64,000 nucleotides of DNA from Spelaeicoccus albus (lineage in GTDB: Bacteria; Actinomycetota; Actinomycetes; Actinomycetales; Brevibacteriaceae), in the NCBI RefSeq assembly GCF_013409065.1, contig NZ_JACBZP010000001.1:3048518-3112517 (forward strand), written 5' to 3'. Shown here in pieces: positions 1-9,229 of this stretch; the stretch's first letter is position 1, and every line of letters begins with the position of its first letter. A program made the translations under genes and the position numbers. A model generated the notes under the pieces. It had not been told where the DNA came from and did not search any database. It was given only the letters and a program-made list of their open reading frames with translations.

Positions 1-1967
1 GGGAATTCGACAGTGATGTCCTGCAGGTTGTTCTCCCGCGCGCCGATCACCGTGACGGTCTGAGCCGGGTCGACCGGGCGGCGCACCGCCGGGATCTCGA
101 TGCGTTCTCGCCGGTCCAGATAGGCACCGGTGATTGATTCGTCGGCCGTGAGCAGTCCGTCGACCGGGCCGGAATACACCACCTTGCCGCCGTGCTCGCC
201 CGCGCCGGGCCCGATGTCGACGACCCAATCGGAGGTGCGGATCGTGTCTTCGTCATGCTCGACGACTATCAGCGTATTGCCGAGATCGCGCAGGCGCGTG
301 AGAGTTTCGATGAGTCGATGATTGTCGCGTTGATGCAGGCCGATCGACGGTTCGTCGAGCACGTACAGGACGCCGACGAGTCCCGACCCGATCTGCGTGG
401 CCAGCCGGATGCGTTGTGCCTCGCCGCCGGAGAGCGAACCCGACGGTCGGTCCAGCGAGAGGTAGTCCAATCCGACGTCCAGCAGGAAGCCCAGCCGCGC
501 GTTGATCTCCTTCATGACCTGCGCGGCGATGGTGGCCTGGCGTTTGGAGAGCGTCAGATTTGCCAGGAATTCGGCAGATTCGTCGATCGGCAAGGCGCAC
601 ACTTCGGCAATCGACTTGCCGCCCAGCAGCACGGCAAGGGTTTCCGGCTTGAGCCTGGTGCCGCGGCACACGGGGCAAGCGACCTGCCGCATGTAGCCCT
701 CGTAGCGTTCGCGGGCATAGTCCGATTCTGTTTCGCCGTGCTTGCGGTGCACGTACGACACGACGCCTTCGAACCCCGTCGTATAGGCGCGTTCGCGGCC
801 GAACCTGTTCCGGTACCGCACGTGCACCTGATAGTCCTTGCCGTTCAAGATGGCCGCGCGGGCCGAGGCCTTGAGCTTCTTCCACGGCGTGTCGATGGAG
901 AACCCGATGTCGTTCGCCAGTGCTTCGACGAGCCTGTTGAAGTATTTTGCGGTACCCGGGCCTATCGACCAGGGCACAATGGCGCCCTCGCTGATACTCA
1001 GATCGGTGTTCGGCACGAGCAGATCCTCGTCGACCTCGAGCCGGGTGCCGATGCCGCTGCACTCGGGACAGGCGCCGAACGGCGAGTTGAACGAAAACGT
1101 GCGCGGCTCGATCTCGTCGAGACTCAGCGGGTGTTCGTTTGGGCACGCCAGATGTTCGGAGTACCGGCGGGTGCGCTCCGGCGAATCCGCCGGCGCATCG
1201 ACGAAATCGGCAAGGGCAAGGCCGCCGGCCAGGCCCAGGGTGGTCTCGACCGAGTCGGTCACGCGTTGACGTGCCGACGGTTTCACGACGAGCCGGTCGA
1301 CCACGACGCTGATGGTGTGCTTGACCTGCTTTTCCAGCTTCGGCGGATCGTTCAAGGTGATCTGCTCACCATCGACGATGGCGCGCGCGTACCCCTTCGA
1401 CTGCAGCTCGGCGAACAAGTCGACGAACTCGCCCTTGCGGCCGCGGACGACCGGCGCAAGCAGTTGGAACCTGCTGCCCTCTTCCAGATCGAGCAACTGG
1501 TCGACGATTTGTTGCGGACTCTGCCGGGCGATTTCCTCGCCGCAGACCGGGCAGTGCGGGATGCCGGCACGCGCCCACAGCAGGCGCAGATAGTCGTACA
1601 CTTCGGTAATGGTGCCGACCGTCGACCGCGGGTTACGGCTCGTTGATTTCTGATCGATCGAGACGGCCGGCGACAGGCCTTCGATGAAGTCGACGTCGGG
1701 CTTGTCCATCTGACCGAGGAACTGCCGGGCGTAGGCCGACAGCGATTCGACGTACCGCCGCTGCCCCTCGGCGAAGATGGTGTCGAAAGCGAGCGATGAT
1801 TTGCCCGATCCGGACAGGCCGGTGAACACCACCATCGAATCGCGCGGGATATCGATGTCGACGCCGCGCAGATTGTGTTCGCGGGCGCCGCGCACGCTGA
1901 GCGAATCGGTCAGCGAGCCGGCTTTGGACGGAGTCGTACGGGACTTTTCGGACTTCACTGTGGTCAC
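1..1967 (-). CDS. uvrA: Excinuclease ABC subunit A (UvrA), 3' part cut off by the window edge
   Basis: This is the damage-recognition ATPase of nucleotide excision repair, which loads UvrB on damaged DNA in the cytoplasm. I read 655 codons; the family is about 950-1000 residues, so the second ATPase domain lies outside the window. The first ABC half shows Walker A GSGKSS (residues 53-58), the zinc-finger CPVC and CPEC pairs, and the ABC signature LSGGEAQR at 512-519 followed by [10 protein letters not shown]. The start is the GTG at 1967, which directly follows an in-frame TAG at 1979 and lies 6 nt after a TAGAGT -10 box, so the mRNA may be leaderless; a second GTG four codons in is possible. 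It is divergent from the metallo-beta-lactamase gene, the same arrangement as in M. tuberculosis. Confidence 0.97.
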   Translation of the reverse strand, partial: MTTVKSEKSRTTPSKAGSLTDSLSVRGAREHNLRGVDIDIPRDSMVVFTGLSGSGKSSLAFDTIFAEGQRRYVESLSAYARQFLGQMDKPDVDFIEGLSPAVSIDQKSTSRNPRSTVGTITEVYDYLRLLWARAGIPHCPVCGEEIARQSPQQIVDQLLDLEEGSRFQLLAPVVRGRKGEFVDLFAELQSKGYARAIVDGEQITLNDPPKLEKQVKHTISVVVDRLVVKPSARQRVTDSVETTLGLAGGLALADFVDAPADSPERTRRYSEHLACPNEHPLSLDEIEPRTFSFNSPFGACPECSGIGTRLEVDEDLLVPNTDLSISEGAIVPWSIGPGTAKYFNRLVEALANDIGFSIDTPWKKLKASARAAILNGKDYQVHVRYRNRFGRERAYTTGFEGVVSYVHRKHGETESDYARERYEGYMRQVACPVCRGTRLKPETLAVLLGGKSIAEVCALPIDESAEFLANLTLSKRQATIAAQVMKEINARLGFLLDVGLDYLSLDRPSGSLSGGEAQRIRLATQIGSGLVGVLYVLDEPSIGLHQRDNHRLIETLTRLRDLGNTLIVVEHDEDTIRTSDWVVDIGPGAGEHGGKVVYSGPVDGLLTADESITGAYLDRRERIEIPAVRRPVDPAQTVTVIGARENNLQDITVEF

Positions 1968-1973
1968 GTGTCT

Positions 1974-1979
1974 ACTCTA
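1974..1979 (-). promoter_or_regulatory. -10 box of a probable leaderless uvrA promoter
   Basis: On the minus strand TAGAGT is followed by 6 nt and then the uvrA GTG. This is the TANNNT-N6/7-start pattern of actinobacterial leaderless genes. No good -35 hexamer is visible. Confidence 0.4.
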
Positions 1980-2065
1980 GATCCCGGCACCGACACCGCA
2001 CCTAATTCCGGGCGCCCATTCACCTCTCGGCGGTGGGGTCGGGGCAAGGCGGGTAGTTTCGGAGT

Positions 2066-2722
2066 ATGGCTAATTCGTACACGGGACAACTGACCGGAAG
2101 GCCCCAAACGCGCGAACTCGACGGACTCACCATCGTGAAAGCGAGCGTATCGGCCGAGGACAACAACGCGTACCTGCTGACGGACCGGGCGACGGGCGAC
2201 GCAGTGCTGATCGATGCCGCCGACGATGCCGACGCGATCCGGGCACTGATCGGCGAGCCCGGCCGGCTCGGTCAGATAATCACGACGCACCGGCACTGGG
2301 ACCATCATCGGGCGCTACCGGACGTCGCCGCCGGCACCGGGGCTGCGACCTTGGCGGGCGCACCGGACGCCGCGGACCTGCCGGTGACTCCCGACCACCG
2401 CCTGGACAACGGCGACGAGATCCGGTTCGGCGAGTCCACGCTGCAGGTGATCGCCCTTCGCGGCCACACGCCCGGTTCCATTGCGTTGCTCTACCGCGAT
2501 CCACGCGGAAGCGCGCATCTTTTCACGGGCGACAGCCTGTTCCCGGGCGGGCCCGGCAAGACGACGACGCGTGACGACTTCACCTCATTGATGGACGACC
2601 TCGAGAGCCGTGTCTTCGCAGGCCTGCCGGATGACACGTGGGTGTACCCGGGGCACGGCGACGACACGACCCTCGGCGCCGAACGCCCGCACCTCGAGGA
2701 GTGGCGCGAACGCGGCTGGTAG
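2066..2722 (+). CDS. Metallo-beta-lactamase-fold hydrolase (glyoxalase II-like)
   Basis: A 218-residue cytoplasmic MBL-fold protein. The metal-binding set is clear: H75-R-H77-W-D79-H80-H, H134 in GHTPGS, D156 in FTGDS and H197 in YPGHG. This pattern fits the hydroxyacylglutathione hydrolase/persulfide dioxygenase-like branch, but the substrate cannot be told. Its position divergent to uvrA is conserved in actinobacteria (Rv1637c next to uvrA in M. tuberculosis), so it belongs to the core chromosome and not to the catabolic island that follows. The ATG lies 6 nt after TAGTTT (2054-2059), so a leaderless transcript is plausible; a GGAG also precedes it but is too close to be a normal ribosome binding site. 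It ends 10 bases before the convergent allG stop. Confidence 0.9.
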   Translation: MANSYTGQLTGRPQTRELDGLTIVKASVSAEDNNAYLLTDRATGDAVLIDAADDADAIRALIGEPGRLGQIITTHRHWDHHRALPDVAAGTGAATLAGAPDAADLPVTPDHRLDNGDEIRFGESTLQVIALRGHTPGSIALLYRDPRGSAHLFTGDSLFPGGPGKTTTRDDFTSLMDDLESRVFAGLPDDTWVYPGHGDDTTLGAERPHLEEWRERGW

Positions 2723-2731
2723 CCGACAGGC

Positions 2732-4192
2732 TCACTGCTCCGCAGCCGCGGACAGGGCCCGGATCGCCCCCGTGAAGCAGTCCATCGGCGGGTTGACCAA
2801 GCCGGCGCCGACCTGACCGGTTCCCGCCACGCGGCCGGCGATGCCGGTATTGATCTGCGGCAGGATGCCGCTCTTGACCACCTGCAGCACATCGATGCCG
2901 AACGGCACGCCGCGGAACCCCATCGACGGAATTTGCAGGACCGGGTGTTCGTCCGCGGTGATCTGGTACATCCGGCTCGTCGTATCGCGTGCCGTGTTCT
3001 CATCGCCGCCGACGAACGCCACGATCGCCGGCGCCGCGGCCATCGCAAAGCCGCCCATGCCGGCGGTCTCGGTGATGGCCGAGTCGCCGATGTCCGGATT
3101 CGCGTCGTCCGGGCCGTAATTTCCCAGGAACAGCCCGTCGGCCACTTGCGCCGGTCCGGTGAACCACGTATCGCCCGTGCCGGACACCTGGATGCCGAAA
3201 TCCGTGCCGTTGCGGGCCATTGCTACGACGATCGTCGAGCCCGGCACGTCCCGTCCGGCATCGGTGGTCAGCTTGCACTGCGGCATGACCAGGTTCAAGT
3301 AGAAGTGGTCGTTCGTATTGGCAAAACGGACAACGGCGGCCACGTCTGCGGCGTCCGCTCCGAGATCGAGAAGCTCCGGAATCAGTTCGCGCACGAACAT
3401 CATGGTGCCGGCGCGGTTGCGGTTGTGCCCTTCATCGCCCATCTGCAGCATTTGCGCGGAAATGTTCCGGACGTCGATCGGTCCGGCGTCCGACTCGGCC
3501 CGCCGCCGCACCGCCCTGGCCAGCAGCGGCCCGACGGTATCGCGCAGCCAGTTCAACCGTTCGATCACTTCGTCGCCGTAGGCCCCGTAGCGCAGCACCT
3601 TGCCCAGTCCTTCGTTGAGCGAGCTGTATGCGCGCCGCGACGACGAGGGGTCGGTCAGTTCGAACAACCACATGCTGGGGCTGATCACCCCGGCCATCGG
3701 GCCGACGGCCGAATGGTGGTGGCACGGCTCCAGCACTATCGGTTCGCCGGAATCGAGTGCGCCGGCCGTGAGCTGTGCTTGGGCGTGCTCGGCCGAGCCG
3801 GCAAGACCTTCGAAGATCATGGCGCCGATCAGTGCGCCGGTCAGCGGGCCGGAAGCGCGTTCGAATTCGATCGGCGGGCCGGCGTGGAGGAAGGTTCCCG
3901 GCCGTAGCCCGAGGGCGTCACTCGCCGGACGGACGTCGGTCAACACGGCTCCGGCCGCTTTCATGGCGTCCAGAGCGCGCCGGTTCGCTTCTTCACGGCG
4001 CCGGTCGCGCGCCACGGCGTTCACGTCGTCCGTCGTTCCGTCCACTGCCGGGCGCCAGTCCACGGCATCGACGTGCACGCCTTGCGCGGCGAGCGCGTCG
4101 TCGAAGATGTCCACCCCGGCCGTGACGACGGACGTCGGGCCGGTCAGGAGTTTGTCGACGGACGGCGCCGAGCCTGTCGCTTGATCACTCAT
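2732..4192 (-). CDS. allG: DUF1116 protein, YlbE/AllG-like subunit of a carbamoyltransferase
   Basis: A 486-residue member of DUF1116 (E. coli YlbE, about 420 residues). In E. coli this protein works with FdrA and YlbF (AllFGH) as oxamate carbamoyltransferase, which converts oxalurate plus phosphate to oxamate and carbamoyl phosphate at the end of allantoin breakdown. Visible family features are the HHHSAVGPMAG motif around residue 160, an MGDEGHNRN stretch near the middle, and glycine-rich GNYGPDDANPDIGDSAITE. It is the last gene of the leftward operon, 48 bp after fdrA; no strong ribosome binding site precedes the ATG. Because the divergent operon encodes barbiturase and not allantoin enzymes, I infer that the real substrate may be ureidomalonate, which differs from oxalurate by one methylene group. 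Family assignment is firm, substrate is not. Confidence 0.88.
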   Translation of the reverse strand: MSDQATGSAPSVDKLLTGPTSVVTAGVDIFDDALAAQGVHVDAVDWRPAVDGTTDDVNAVARDRRREEANRRALDAMKAAGAVLTDVRPASDALGLRPGTFLHAGPPIEFERASGPLTGALIGAMIFEGLAGSAEHAQAQLTAGALDSGEPIVLEPCHHHSAVGPMAGVISPSMWLFELTDPSSSRRAYSSLNEGLGKVLRYGAYGDEVIERLNWLRDTVGPLLARAVRRRAESDAGPIDVRNISAQMLQMGDEGHNRNRAGTMMFVRELIPELLDLGADAADVAAVVRFANTNDHFYLNLVMPQCKLTTDAGRDVPGSTIVVAMARNGTDFGIQVSGTGDTWFTGPAQVADGLFLGNYGPDDANPDIGDSAITETAGMGGFAMAAAPAIVAFVGGDENTARDTTSRMYQITADEHPVLQIPSMGFRGVPFGIDVLQVVKSGILPQINTGIAGRVAGTGQVGAGLVNPPMDCFTGAIRALSAAAEQ

Positions 4193-4240
4193 TGTCTGCT
4201 CGATTCTGTCTAGTTGGTGGTGCGGGCGGGAATCGACCCG

Positions 4241-5737
4241 TCACGCGACGGACGACACTGCGGCGCGCGCGGCCTCGGCGTTCGAGGCGTACACGTGCGC
4301 ACCGGCCGCGGCAAAACGTTCGGCTTGGCCCGCGAACCCTTGCGGATCGTGCGCCGTGCCGATCAGTGACACGATCACCGACAGGTCGCTCCGATCGGCC
4401 AGGGCGCGTGCAATCGCGTCGCAGTAGTCGCCGGCCGGATCCGCCGCAGCGCCGTACCCCAGCACGACGTCCATCAGGACGACGCCCACGCGAGGATCCC
4501 GGACTGCGTCGTCGAACATCTCGAGGCGCAGCTCGGGATCGATCATGGGGTGCGCTCGTCCGATGGTCAGGGCGTCGTCGCCCAAGTCGATCACGGCGTG
4601 TCCGCCCGAAGCCAATGCCGTCCTGAGCGCGCCGGGTCCGGACGCGGCGGCGCCGGAGTCGATGGAGCCCAGCCGTTCCGATGCCAGCGTGGCCGTTTCC
4701 CCGCACAACGTTCCGCCGGCATAGAGCCCGCGGAGCAACGCCCCGGAGCGGGACGGCGCGGATTCTCCGGCAGGGTTCCAACGGGGCCACGCGGGCGGCT
4801 CGACGCCGGTCTCGCGGCAAATCGTTTCGGCCGTCTCGGTCAGATCGGGATGGCCGGGACCGAGCACCGCCCACGTGACCGGCAGGCCGAGACGGCGAGC
4901 GTGGGCGTCGACTTCGTCCACGACCGCGGCGTCGGCCGGTTTGGACACGATCACCGTGTGCCGTGTTCCCTCGTCACGGGACAGCGCGTCCACCGAGGCC
5001 AGGACGCCGCGGCCGCGCACGTCCGCGCCCAGATCGCGGCCGCCGACGCCGAGGCAGTGCCGCACGCCGATCCCCGCGGCGTCCAGCAACGTCATCAGTT
5101 GTTGGGCGCCGGTCCCGGATGCCGCCACCAGCGAAATCTCGCCCGGCCGTACTGCATTGGCGAACCCCAGTCCGACTCCCCCGATCAGCGCCGTGCCGCA
5201 GTCCGGTCCCAATACGAGGAGTCCCTTGTCGCGAGCCGCGTCCTTCAAGGCAATCTCATCGGCCACTTCCACATTGTCGCTGAACAGCATGACGCTGATG
5301 CCGCGTTCAAGCGCGTCCCAGGCCTCCGCCGCGGCCCCGGACCCCGGCACCGACACCAGCGCGAGCGGGGCATCGCTGTCCGCAATTGCCGCGCCGACGG
5401 TGCGCGGCGGCTGGCGCTTGTCCTCCGTCGTCGCCGAGCCGCGGCGCGCCAAGCGGTCGGCCACGGCGCCGAGCGCTTCGTCGAAGCCGGTATCGCCGGG
5501 CGCCCCGGCACCGGGGTCCCCCGCGTCTTCCGATTCGAGCGCGATCACGAGATCGTCCGGTCCGACCCGGGGCACGTCGAATCCCATGCCGGCCAGGACA
5601 TCCACGTTGAGCGGAGTCCCCATTGCCACTTGCGCGGCGCGGATGCCGGGCAGCGCCGCGATGTCCTTGCTGATCCGCAGCAGTGTCACCGAATCGTGGT
5701 ACGTGCCGGTGCGGACCTCTACGTGAGTGGTGCCCAT
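4241..5737 (-). CDS. fdrA: FdrA-family protein (AllF-like), acyl/carbamoyl transferase core
   Basis: A 498-residue FdrA homologue (the E. coli protein is somewhat longer). FdrA has a succinyl-CoA-synthetase-like fold with a Rossmann-type N-terminal half. Here LGPDCGTALIGG lies near residue 170 and the phosphate-binding-like ASGTGAQQL near 205; the C-terminal half carries DVVLGYGAAADPAG. In E. coli FdrA/AllF, with AllG and AllH, makes carbamoyl phosphate from oxalurate. The ATG at 5737 lies inside the end of allH (19-base overlap), so translation is probably coupled; allG follows 48 bp downstream. All three proposed subunits are therefore made from one leftward message divergent from pucR. The partner that consumes carbamoyl phosphate, carbamate kinase, is in the other operon of the island. 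No frameshift or truncation is seen. Confidence 0.88.
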   Translation of the reverse strand: MGTTHVEVRTGTYHDSVTLLRISKDIAALPGIRAAQVAMGTPLNVDVLAGMGFDVPRVGPDDLVIALESEDAGDPGAGAPGDTGFDEALGAVADRLARRGSATTEDKRQPPRTVGAAIADSDAPLALVSVPGSGAAAEAWDALERGISVMLFSDNVEVADEIALKDAARDKGLLVLGPDCGTALIGGVGLGFANAVRPGEISLVAASGTGAQQLMTLLDAAGIGVRHCLGVGGRDLGADVRGRGVLASVDALSRDEGTRHTVIVSKPADAAVVDEVDAHARRLGLPVTWAVLGPGHPDLTETAETICRETGVEPPAWPRWNPAGESAPSRSGALLRGLYAGGTLCGETATLASERLGSIDSGAAASGPGALRTALASGGHAVIDLGDDALTIGRAHPMIDPELRLEMFDDAVRDPRVGVVLMDVVLGYGAAADPAGDYCDAIARALADRSDLSVIVSLIGTAHDPQGFAGQAERFAAAGAHVYASNAEAARAAVSSVA

Positions 5738-6627
5738 GATGTCCTAACTGTGTGTGGTGAGTGGGTCGAGGCGTGCGTGCCGGCGCAGCGGATTGCCGCA
5801 AGCAGACCCGCAGCGGTAGCGGAGCCGGACGTGTGTCCGACGGCCAGCAGCCCGGCCAGCAATCTTTCACGCTGCAATGCCGAGCCGGCGAAGTCTGCAG
5901 CGAGGGCGTCAACTGCCCGGCCGAGGGAGGGCGCGCAGTACCCGTCGGCGGCCTCGCGCAGGAGCCCCGCGCTCACCGTCGTGGTCCGGGTGCGTGCCGT
6001 GCCGGCGATATCGGAGGCGACGTCGTCCAGCCTGTCGCTTCCGTCGAATGCGTGCCGATCGAACGCACGCAGACCGATCAGGAAGCCGGCGATCGCGTCG
6101 TCCCCCGCGGGTGTCGATCCGGGGCCGAGCCCGAGGATCGACAGTAGCGACGTTCGGCTGCCGGCCCCGTCGCCGAGAGCCCACCGTGCGGCGGCTTCGT
6201 CGATGCGCCGGACGACGGTATTTGTCAGTTCCGCTTCGAAATCGGACTGCGGAGTGCTTCGGCGCAAGCGGCGTAGCAATGCCGCGGCGTCGCCGTCCGG
6301 GCGCGCCTGCACGACCTGCCTCGGCGACCACCAGTCGGCTGCGGTGATTTCCGCACCGCCGACGACCAGGCCGCCGGGCGACAAGGTCAGCGCCGCCGCA
6401 TGAGGCGCCAGCTGCGACATATCGGGCACCTGCGGCACTATGACGGCCGTGGGTGGTGGGTCGGCGTCGCGGCGCACCAGCGCCACAACCGTGCCGTCCT
6501 GCAATGAGGCATACGCGGCGGCCGCCGACGCGATCATGACGCGTCCGCCGTGCCGCGCGTGCATTGCCGCAGCCAGACGGGAGGAGAATCGTGCAGCGTG
6601 AACGACTGCGGGCATGTCCCGGTGCAT
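5719..6627 (-). CDS. allH: DUF2877 protein, YlbF/AllH-like subunit
   Basis: A 302-residue DUF2877 protein, the third component of the FdrA-YlbE-YlbF set. Family hallmarks are the LGLGPGSTPAGDDAIAGFL stretch in the middle and GHTSGSATAAGLL near the C-terminus. I chose the ATG at 6627, 18 codons inside the longest frame, because a GAGGAG ribosome binding site lies just before it. It is the promoter-proximal gene of the leftward operon and overlaps the fdrA start. Its biochemical role in the complex is not known in detail. The C-terminal 30 residues, after GLLAAIRCAGT, look like a low-complexity extension. Co-occurrence of DUF2877, FdrA and DUF1116 is the best evidence that a carbamoyltransferase of the AllFGH type is encoded here. 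Confidence 0.87.
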   Translation of the reverse strand: MHRDMPAVVHAARFSSRLAAAMHARHGGRVMIASAAAAYASLQDGTVVALVRRDADPPPTAVIVPQVPDMSQLAPHAAALTLSPGGLVVGGAEITAADWWSPRQVVQARPDGDAAALLRRLRRSTPQSDFEAELTNTVVRRIDEAAARWALGDGAGSRTSLLSILGLGPGSTPAGDDAIAGFLIGLRAFDRHAFDGSDRLDDVASDIAGTARTRTTTVSAGLLREAADGYCAPSLGRAVDALAADFAGSALQRERLLAGLLAVGHTSGSATAAGLLAAIRCAGTHASTHSPHTVRTSWAPLT

Positions 6628-6746
6628 GTCGGCTCTCCTCTCGCGTCCGGGCGAGCCGGGTGGGCCCGCCGCAACTGCCAAGCTAGGCGACGCGACCGGC
6701 GGCTAGTATGTAGAAAGTTGCCAAATCTCGGAGGGTCGACACACAT
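6628..6746. promoter_or_regulatory. Divergent control region between allH and pucR
   Basis: 119 bp separate the allH and pucR starts. On the plus strand TAGTAT (6704-6709) is a good -10 box for pucR, with GGAGGG (6730-6735) as its ribosome binding site. The octamer-like element TGCCAA occurs twice in the same direction (within 6675-6682 and 6718-6725), about 45 bp apart. On the minus strand it reads TTGGCA, once possibly acting as a -35 for allH. I propose this as the place where PucR, the only regulator of the island, acts; operator identity is a guess. Confidence 0.45.
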
Positions 6747-8435
6747 ATGACTACGCCGGTTCGTCACACGGCTGCCGATGACCCACCCGGTCGGATGACG
6801 GTTTCCGGCCTGTTGGAGACCTCGGTGCTGGCCGGAAGCGACATCCTTGCCGGTTCCGATGGGCTGACCCGCGAAGTGGCCCGGTTCAACGTAATGGAAG
6901 TGCCGGACATCGAACGATGGACCCGGCCCGGTGAATTCCTGCTGACGGCCGGGTACGCCATCCGGCACTCGCCCGACAGGCTCACCTCGGTGATCGAGGC
7001 GCTGCACACGCGCGGCGTCGCAGGCATCGGCATCAAACTCGGCAGGTATATCGACACGGTTCCGCCCGCATCGCTCGAGACAGCCGAACGACTCGGGTTC
7101 CCCGTCGTCTCGCTTCCGTCCGGTGTTTCCTTCGACGACATCCTCACCGAGGGGTCGATCGACCTGGTGAACCGGCATGTGCACACCATGAATCAGGCCG
7201 ACGTCCTGCAACGCCGGCTTGTTGACGTGGTTCTGGCCGGCGGCGGGCTGCCGGCCGTGACCGAGGCGTTGGCGCACGAGCTGAACGTGGCGGCACTCGT
7301 CACCACGCCGGACGGCCGGCAGATCACGGCGGCCGGCGCGCCCGAGAAGCTGGACGTCGTCCGGTCGTCGCCCGCGCTCGACGACACAGGGCGGCTGCGC
7401 ACCGAATCGTTGGACGGCGCGCTCGGTGCCCACCCGGTGCCGGCCGACTCCGAGGATGCGTCGCTGTCGGCGGCCATCGTCGGGGTGCGCGCCGGCGATA
7501 CCGACCACGGGCGACTTGCCGCGTTTGCCACCGGGCGGACACTGGGCCGGGAAGACCTGTTCGCCCTCGATCGCGCCGCAAGCGTGTGCGCCCTCGTCAC
7601 CACCCGCGATCTGGCCGTCTCGGCCGTCGAGGACAAATACCAGGCCGACTTCGTCCGCGACCTCACCGTCGGACGGGCCGGCTCCGCCGAGCAGACGATC
7701 GCCCACGCACGGGACTTCGGCTGGGACTTCGACAGGCCACTCATGGTCGTCGTGGTCGAGCCCGATCCCGGCGCCCTCGACGACGACACGTCGTCCACGC
7801 GTCGTCCGCTCGTCGAACGCCAGGCCGGAGCAATCGCCGGCGCCTTGGCCCACCGGGACTCGGGTGCCGCGGTCGTTGCTCTCAGCACCGAGACAGTCAT
7901 TATTCTGGGCGCCGAGACGCGCGAACGCAGCGAGGCCAAGATCAACGACCTGGTCCGCACCGTGCGCGGACGCGGCGGCGGTGGCCGCAAACCGTTCAGC
8001 GTCGGTATGAGCCGCTCGTGCGACAGTCCGGCCGAGATTCCCACTGCGTACTCCCAGGCCGCGACGGCGGTTCGGGTCGGCCGGCAGGTGGCGGGCGGTG
8101 AATCCGTCACGCATTTCGACGCGCTCGGCGTGTACCGGCTGCTCAGTCTGGTCGAGGATCAGGCCGAACTCGAGTCGTTTGCGCGGGAGACGCTGCGCGA
8201 GCTCGCCGACGACACCGATGAAGCTCGGGACCTCCGGCGGACCCTCGACCTGCTTCTTGCGACGAATATCAACGTTGCCGAGACCGCCCGCACGTTGCAT
8301 TTCCACTACAACACGCTGCGCTACCGGCTTGCCAAGCTCGAACGCGTCCTCGGCCCGTTCACGACGAAGCCCGGCCTGCGGCTGGACCTGTCACTGGCGC
8401 TGAAGATCCTGGCCATGCGCGGACTGCGCCGCTGA
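6747..8435 (+). CDS. PucR-family transcriptional regulator
   Basis: A 562-residue activator-type regulator. The N-terminal PucR domain (about residues 20-140, with SGLLETSVLAGSDILAG and RPGEFLLTAGYAI) is the purine catabolism sensor domain named after B. subtilis PucR. A GGDEF-like central region follows. The C-terminus has the PucR/CdaR-type helix-turn-helix, NINVAETARTLHFHYNTLRYR, at about 520-540. Family members control purine, allantoin and pyrimidine use. The ATG follows GGAGGG at good spacing. It is transcribed away from allH-fdrA-allG and is separated from the permease operon by a broken kinase gene on the other strand. I infer it controls both arms in response to a pyrimidine-pathway metabolite, but nothing in the sequence proves the ligand. 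Confidence 0.92.
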   Translation: MTTPVRHTAADDPPGRMTVSGLLETSVLAGSDILAGSDGLTREVARFNVMEVPDIERWTRPGEFLLTAGYAIRHSPDRLTSVIEALHTRGVAGIGIKLGRYIDTVPPASLETAERLGFPVVSLPSGVSFDDILTEGSIDLVNRHVHTMNQADVLQRRLVDVVLAGGGLPAVTEALAHELNVAALVTTPDGRQITAAGAPEKLDVVRSSPALDDTGRLRTESLDGALGAHPVPADSEDASLSAAIVGVRAGDTDHGRLAAFATGRTLGREDLFALDRAASVCALVTTRDLAVSAVEDKYQADFVRDLTVGRAGSAEQTIAHARDFGWDFDRPLMVVVVEPDPGALDDDTSSTRRPLVERQAGAIAGALAHRDSGAAVVALSTETVIILGAETRERSEAKINDLVRTVRGRGGGGRKPFSVGMSRSCDSPAEIPTAYSQAATAVRVGRQVAGGESVTHFDALGVYRLLSLVEDQAELESFARETLRELADDTDEARDLRRTLDLLLATNINVAETARTLHFHYNTLRYRLAKLERVLGPFTTKPGLRLDLSLALKILAMRGLRR

Positions 8436-8578
8436 CCGTTCGGCCGCGTCGGCCGCAGCTTTCCTCGATTGGGCTGAGGGAGAGTTTAAGGAGTTGGACC
8501 GCTCGGTGCAGCACCGCGCATCCAAGCGTCGCGACATCTCACGATCTACCACCGGCGACTGAACGCTCGCCGGCGCAA

Positions 8579-9043
8579 TCACAACCTGCCGTCGGTCCAG
8601 CCGCAGTCGTCAAGCACCCGCAGCACCCCGTCCGTCAGAGAGTACTCAGCGGGAATGAGCGCCTCATCCGCTCCCGTGAGCTCATCGGAATCACGCCACC
8701 ACTGCCGCATCTCCGTCTCGCCGAATTCGTCGGCATCCGGCTTAGTGGCGTGTCGGCGCAATGTCTCGTCAAAGCTCACCTCATACCGGTAGCAGCGAGT
8801 GACGCCCAGATGGTCCTCGATCAGTTGTCGCAGCATGTCGCCGTAAATTTCCTCGGACAAGATGCCTTCGATCACGACATGCAGACCAGCATTCAGTGCG
8901 TATCGGGCGGACAGCCCGATATAGGCGACGGCCAGGTTCTCGGGGCGGTCTCGTACGTGCAGGATCTGTCGGCGCAGCTGATCTTGGCCGACGATCGCCA
9001 CCCCGCGTGGACGAGCAGATCGGATCGACACACCCTCCGGCAC
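8579..9043 (-). pseudogene. Remnant of a small P-loop kinase lacking its Walker A
   Basis: About 150 uninterrupted codons on the minus strand match the body of small AAA/zeta-toxin-like kinases of the chloramphenicol-phosphotransferase type. They contain RPRGVAIVGQDQLRR, the VVIEGIL strand, FDETLRRHATKP, and EFGETEMRQWW-RDSDEL, followed by a normal TGA. What should precede this, a P-loop (GxSGSGKS/T), is absent in all three frames; the upstream reading is LIGVPEGVSIRSARP, as if about nine codons with the P-loop had been lost. Possible starts are GTG at 9043 or 9031, neither with a ribosome binding site. I call it a pseudogene; it could also be a misjudged divergent family member. It lies head-on against pucR and divergent from the permease. 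Bases 9044-9229 upstream hold no gene I can support, only the permease leader. Confidence 0.65.
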
Positions 9044-9229
9044 GCCGATAAGCCGATCCGGTAAAGCTGACAAGTCGCCGCCCGCCTCGTTGGCAGGTTT
9101 CCACCACGTGGAGTCGGCAGCCGTGCGATAGCGTTCGAACAACTGGATGTGACACCCGCCACGTTCACGCCACCCCGGTCCGCGCCGCGGACCGGCACGA
9201 CATCGGACAAGCGCAACGAAGGGCTGGAC

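Noticed and set aside
2732-6627. Allantoin degradation cluster
   Set aside because: The allH-fdrA-allG set suggests this, but no allantoinase, allantoate amidohydrolase or ureidoglycolate dehydrogenase is present, and the other genes point to pyrimidines.
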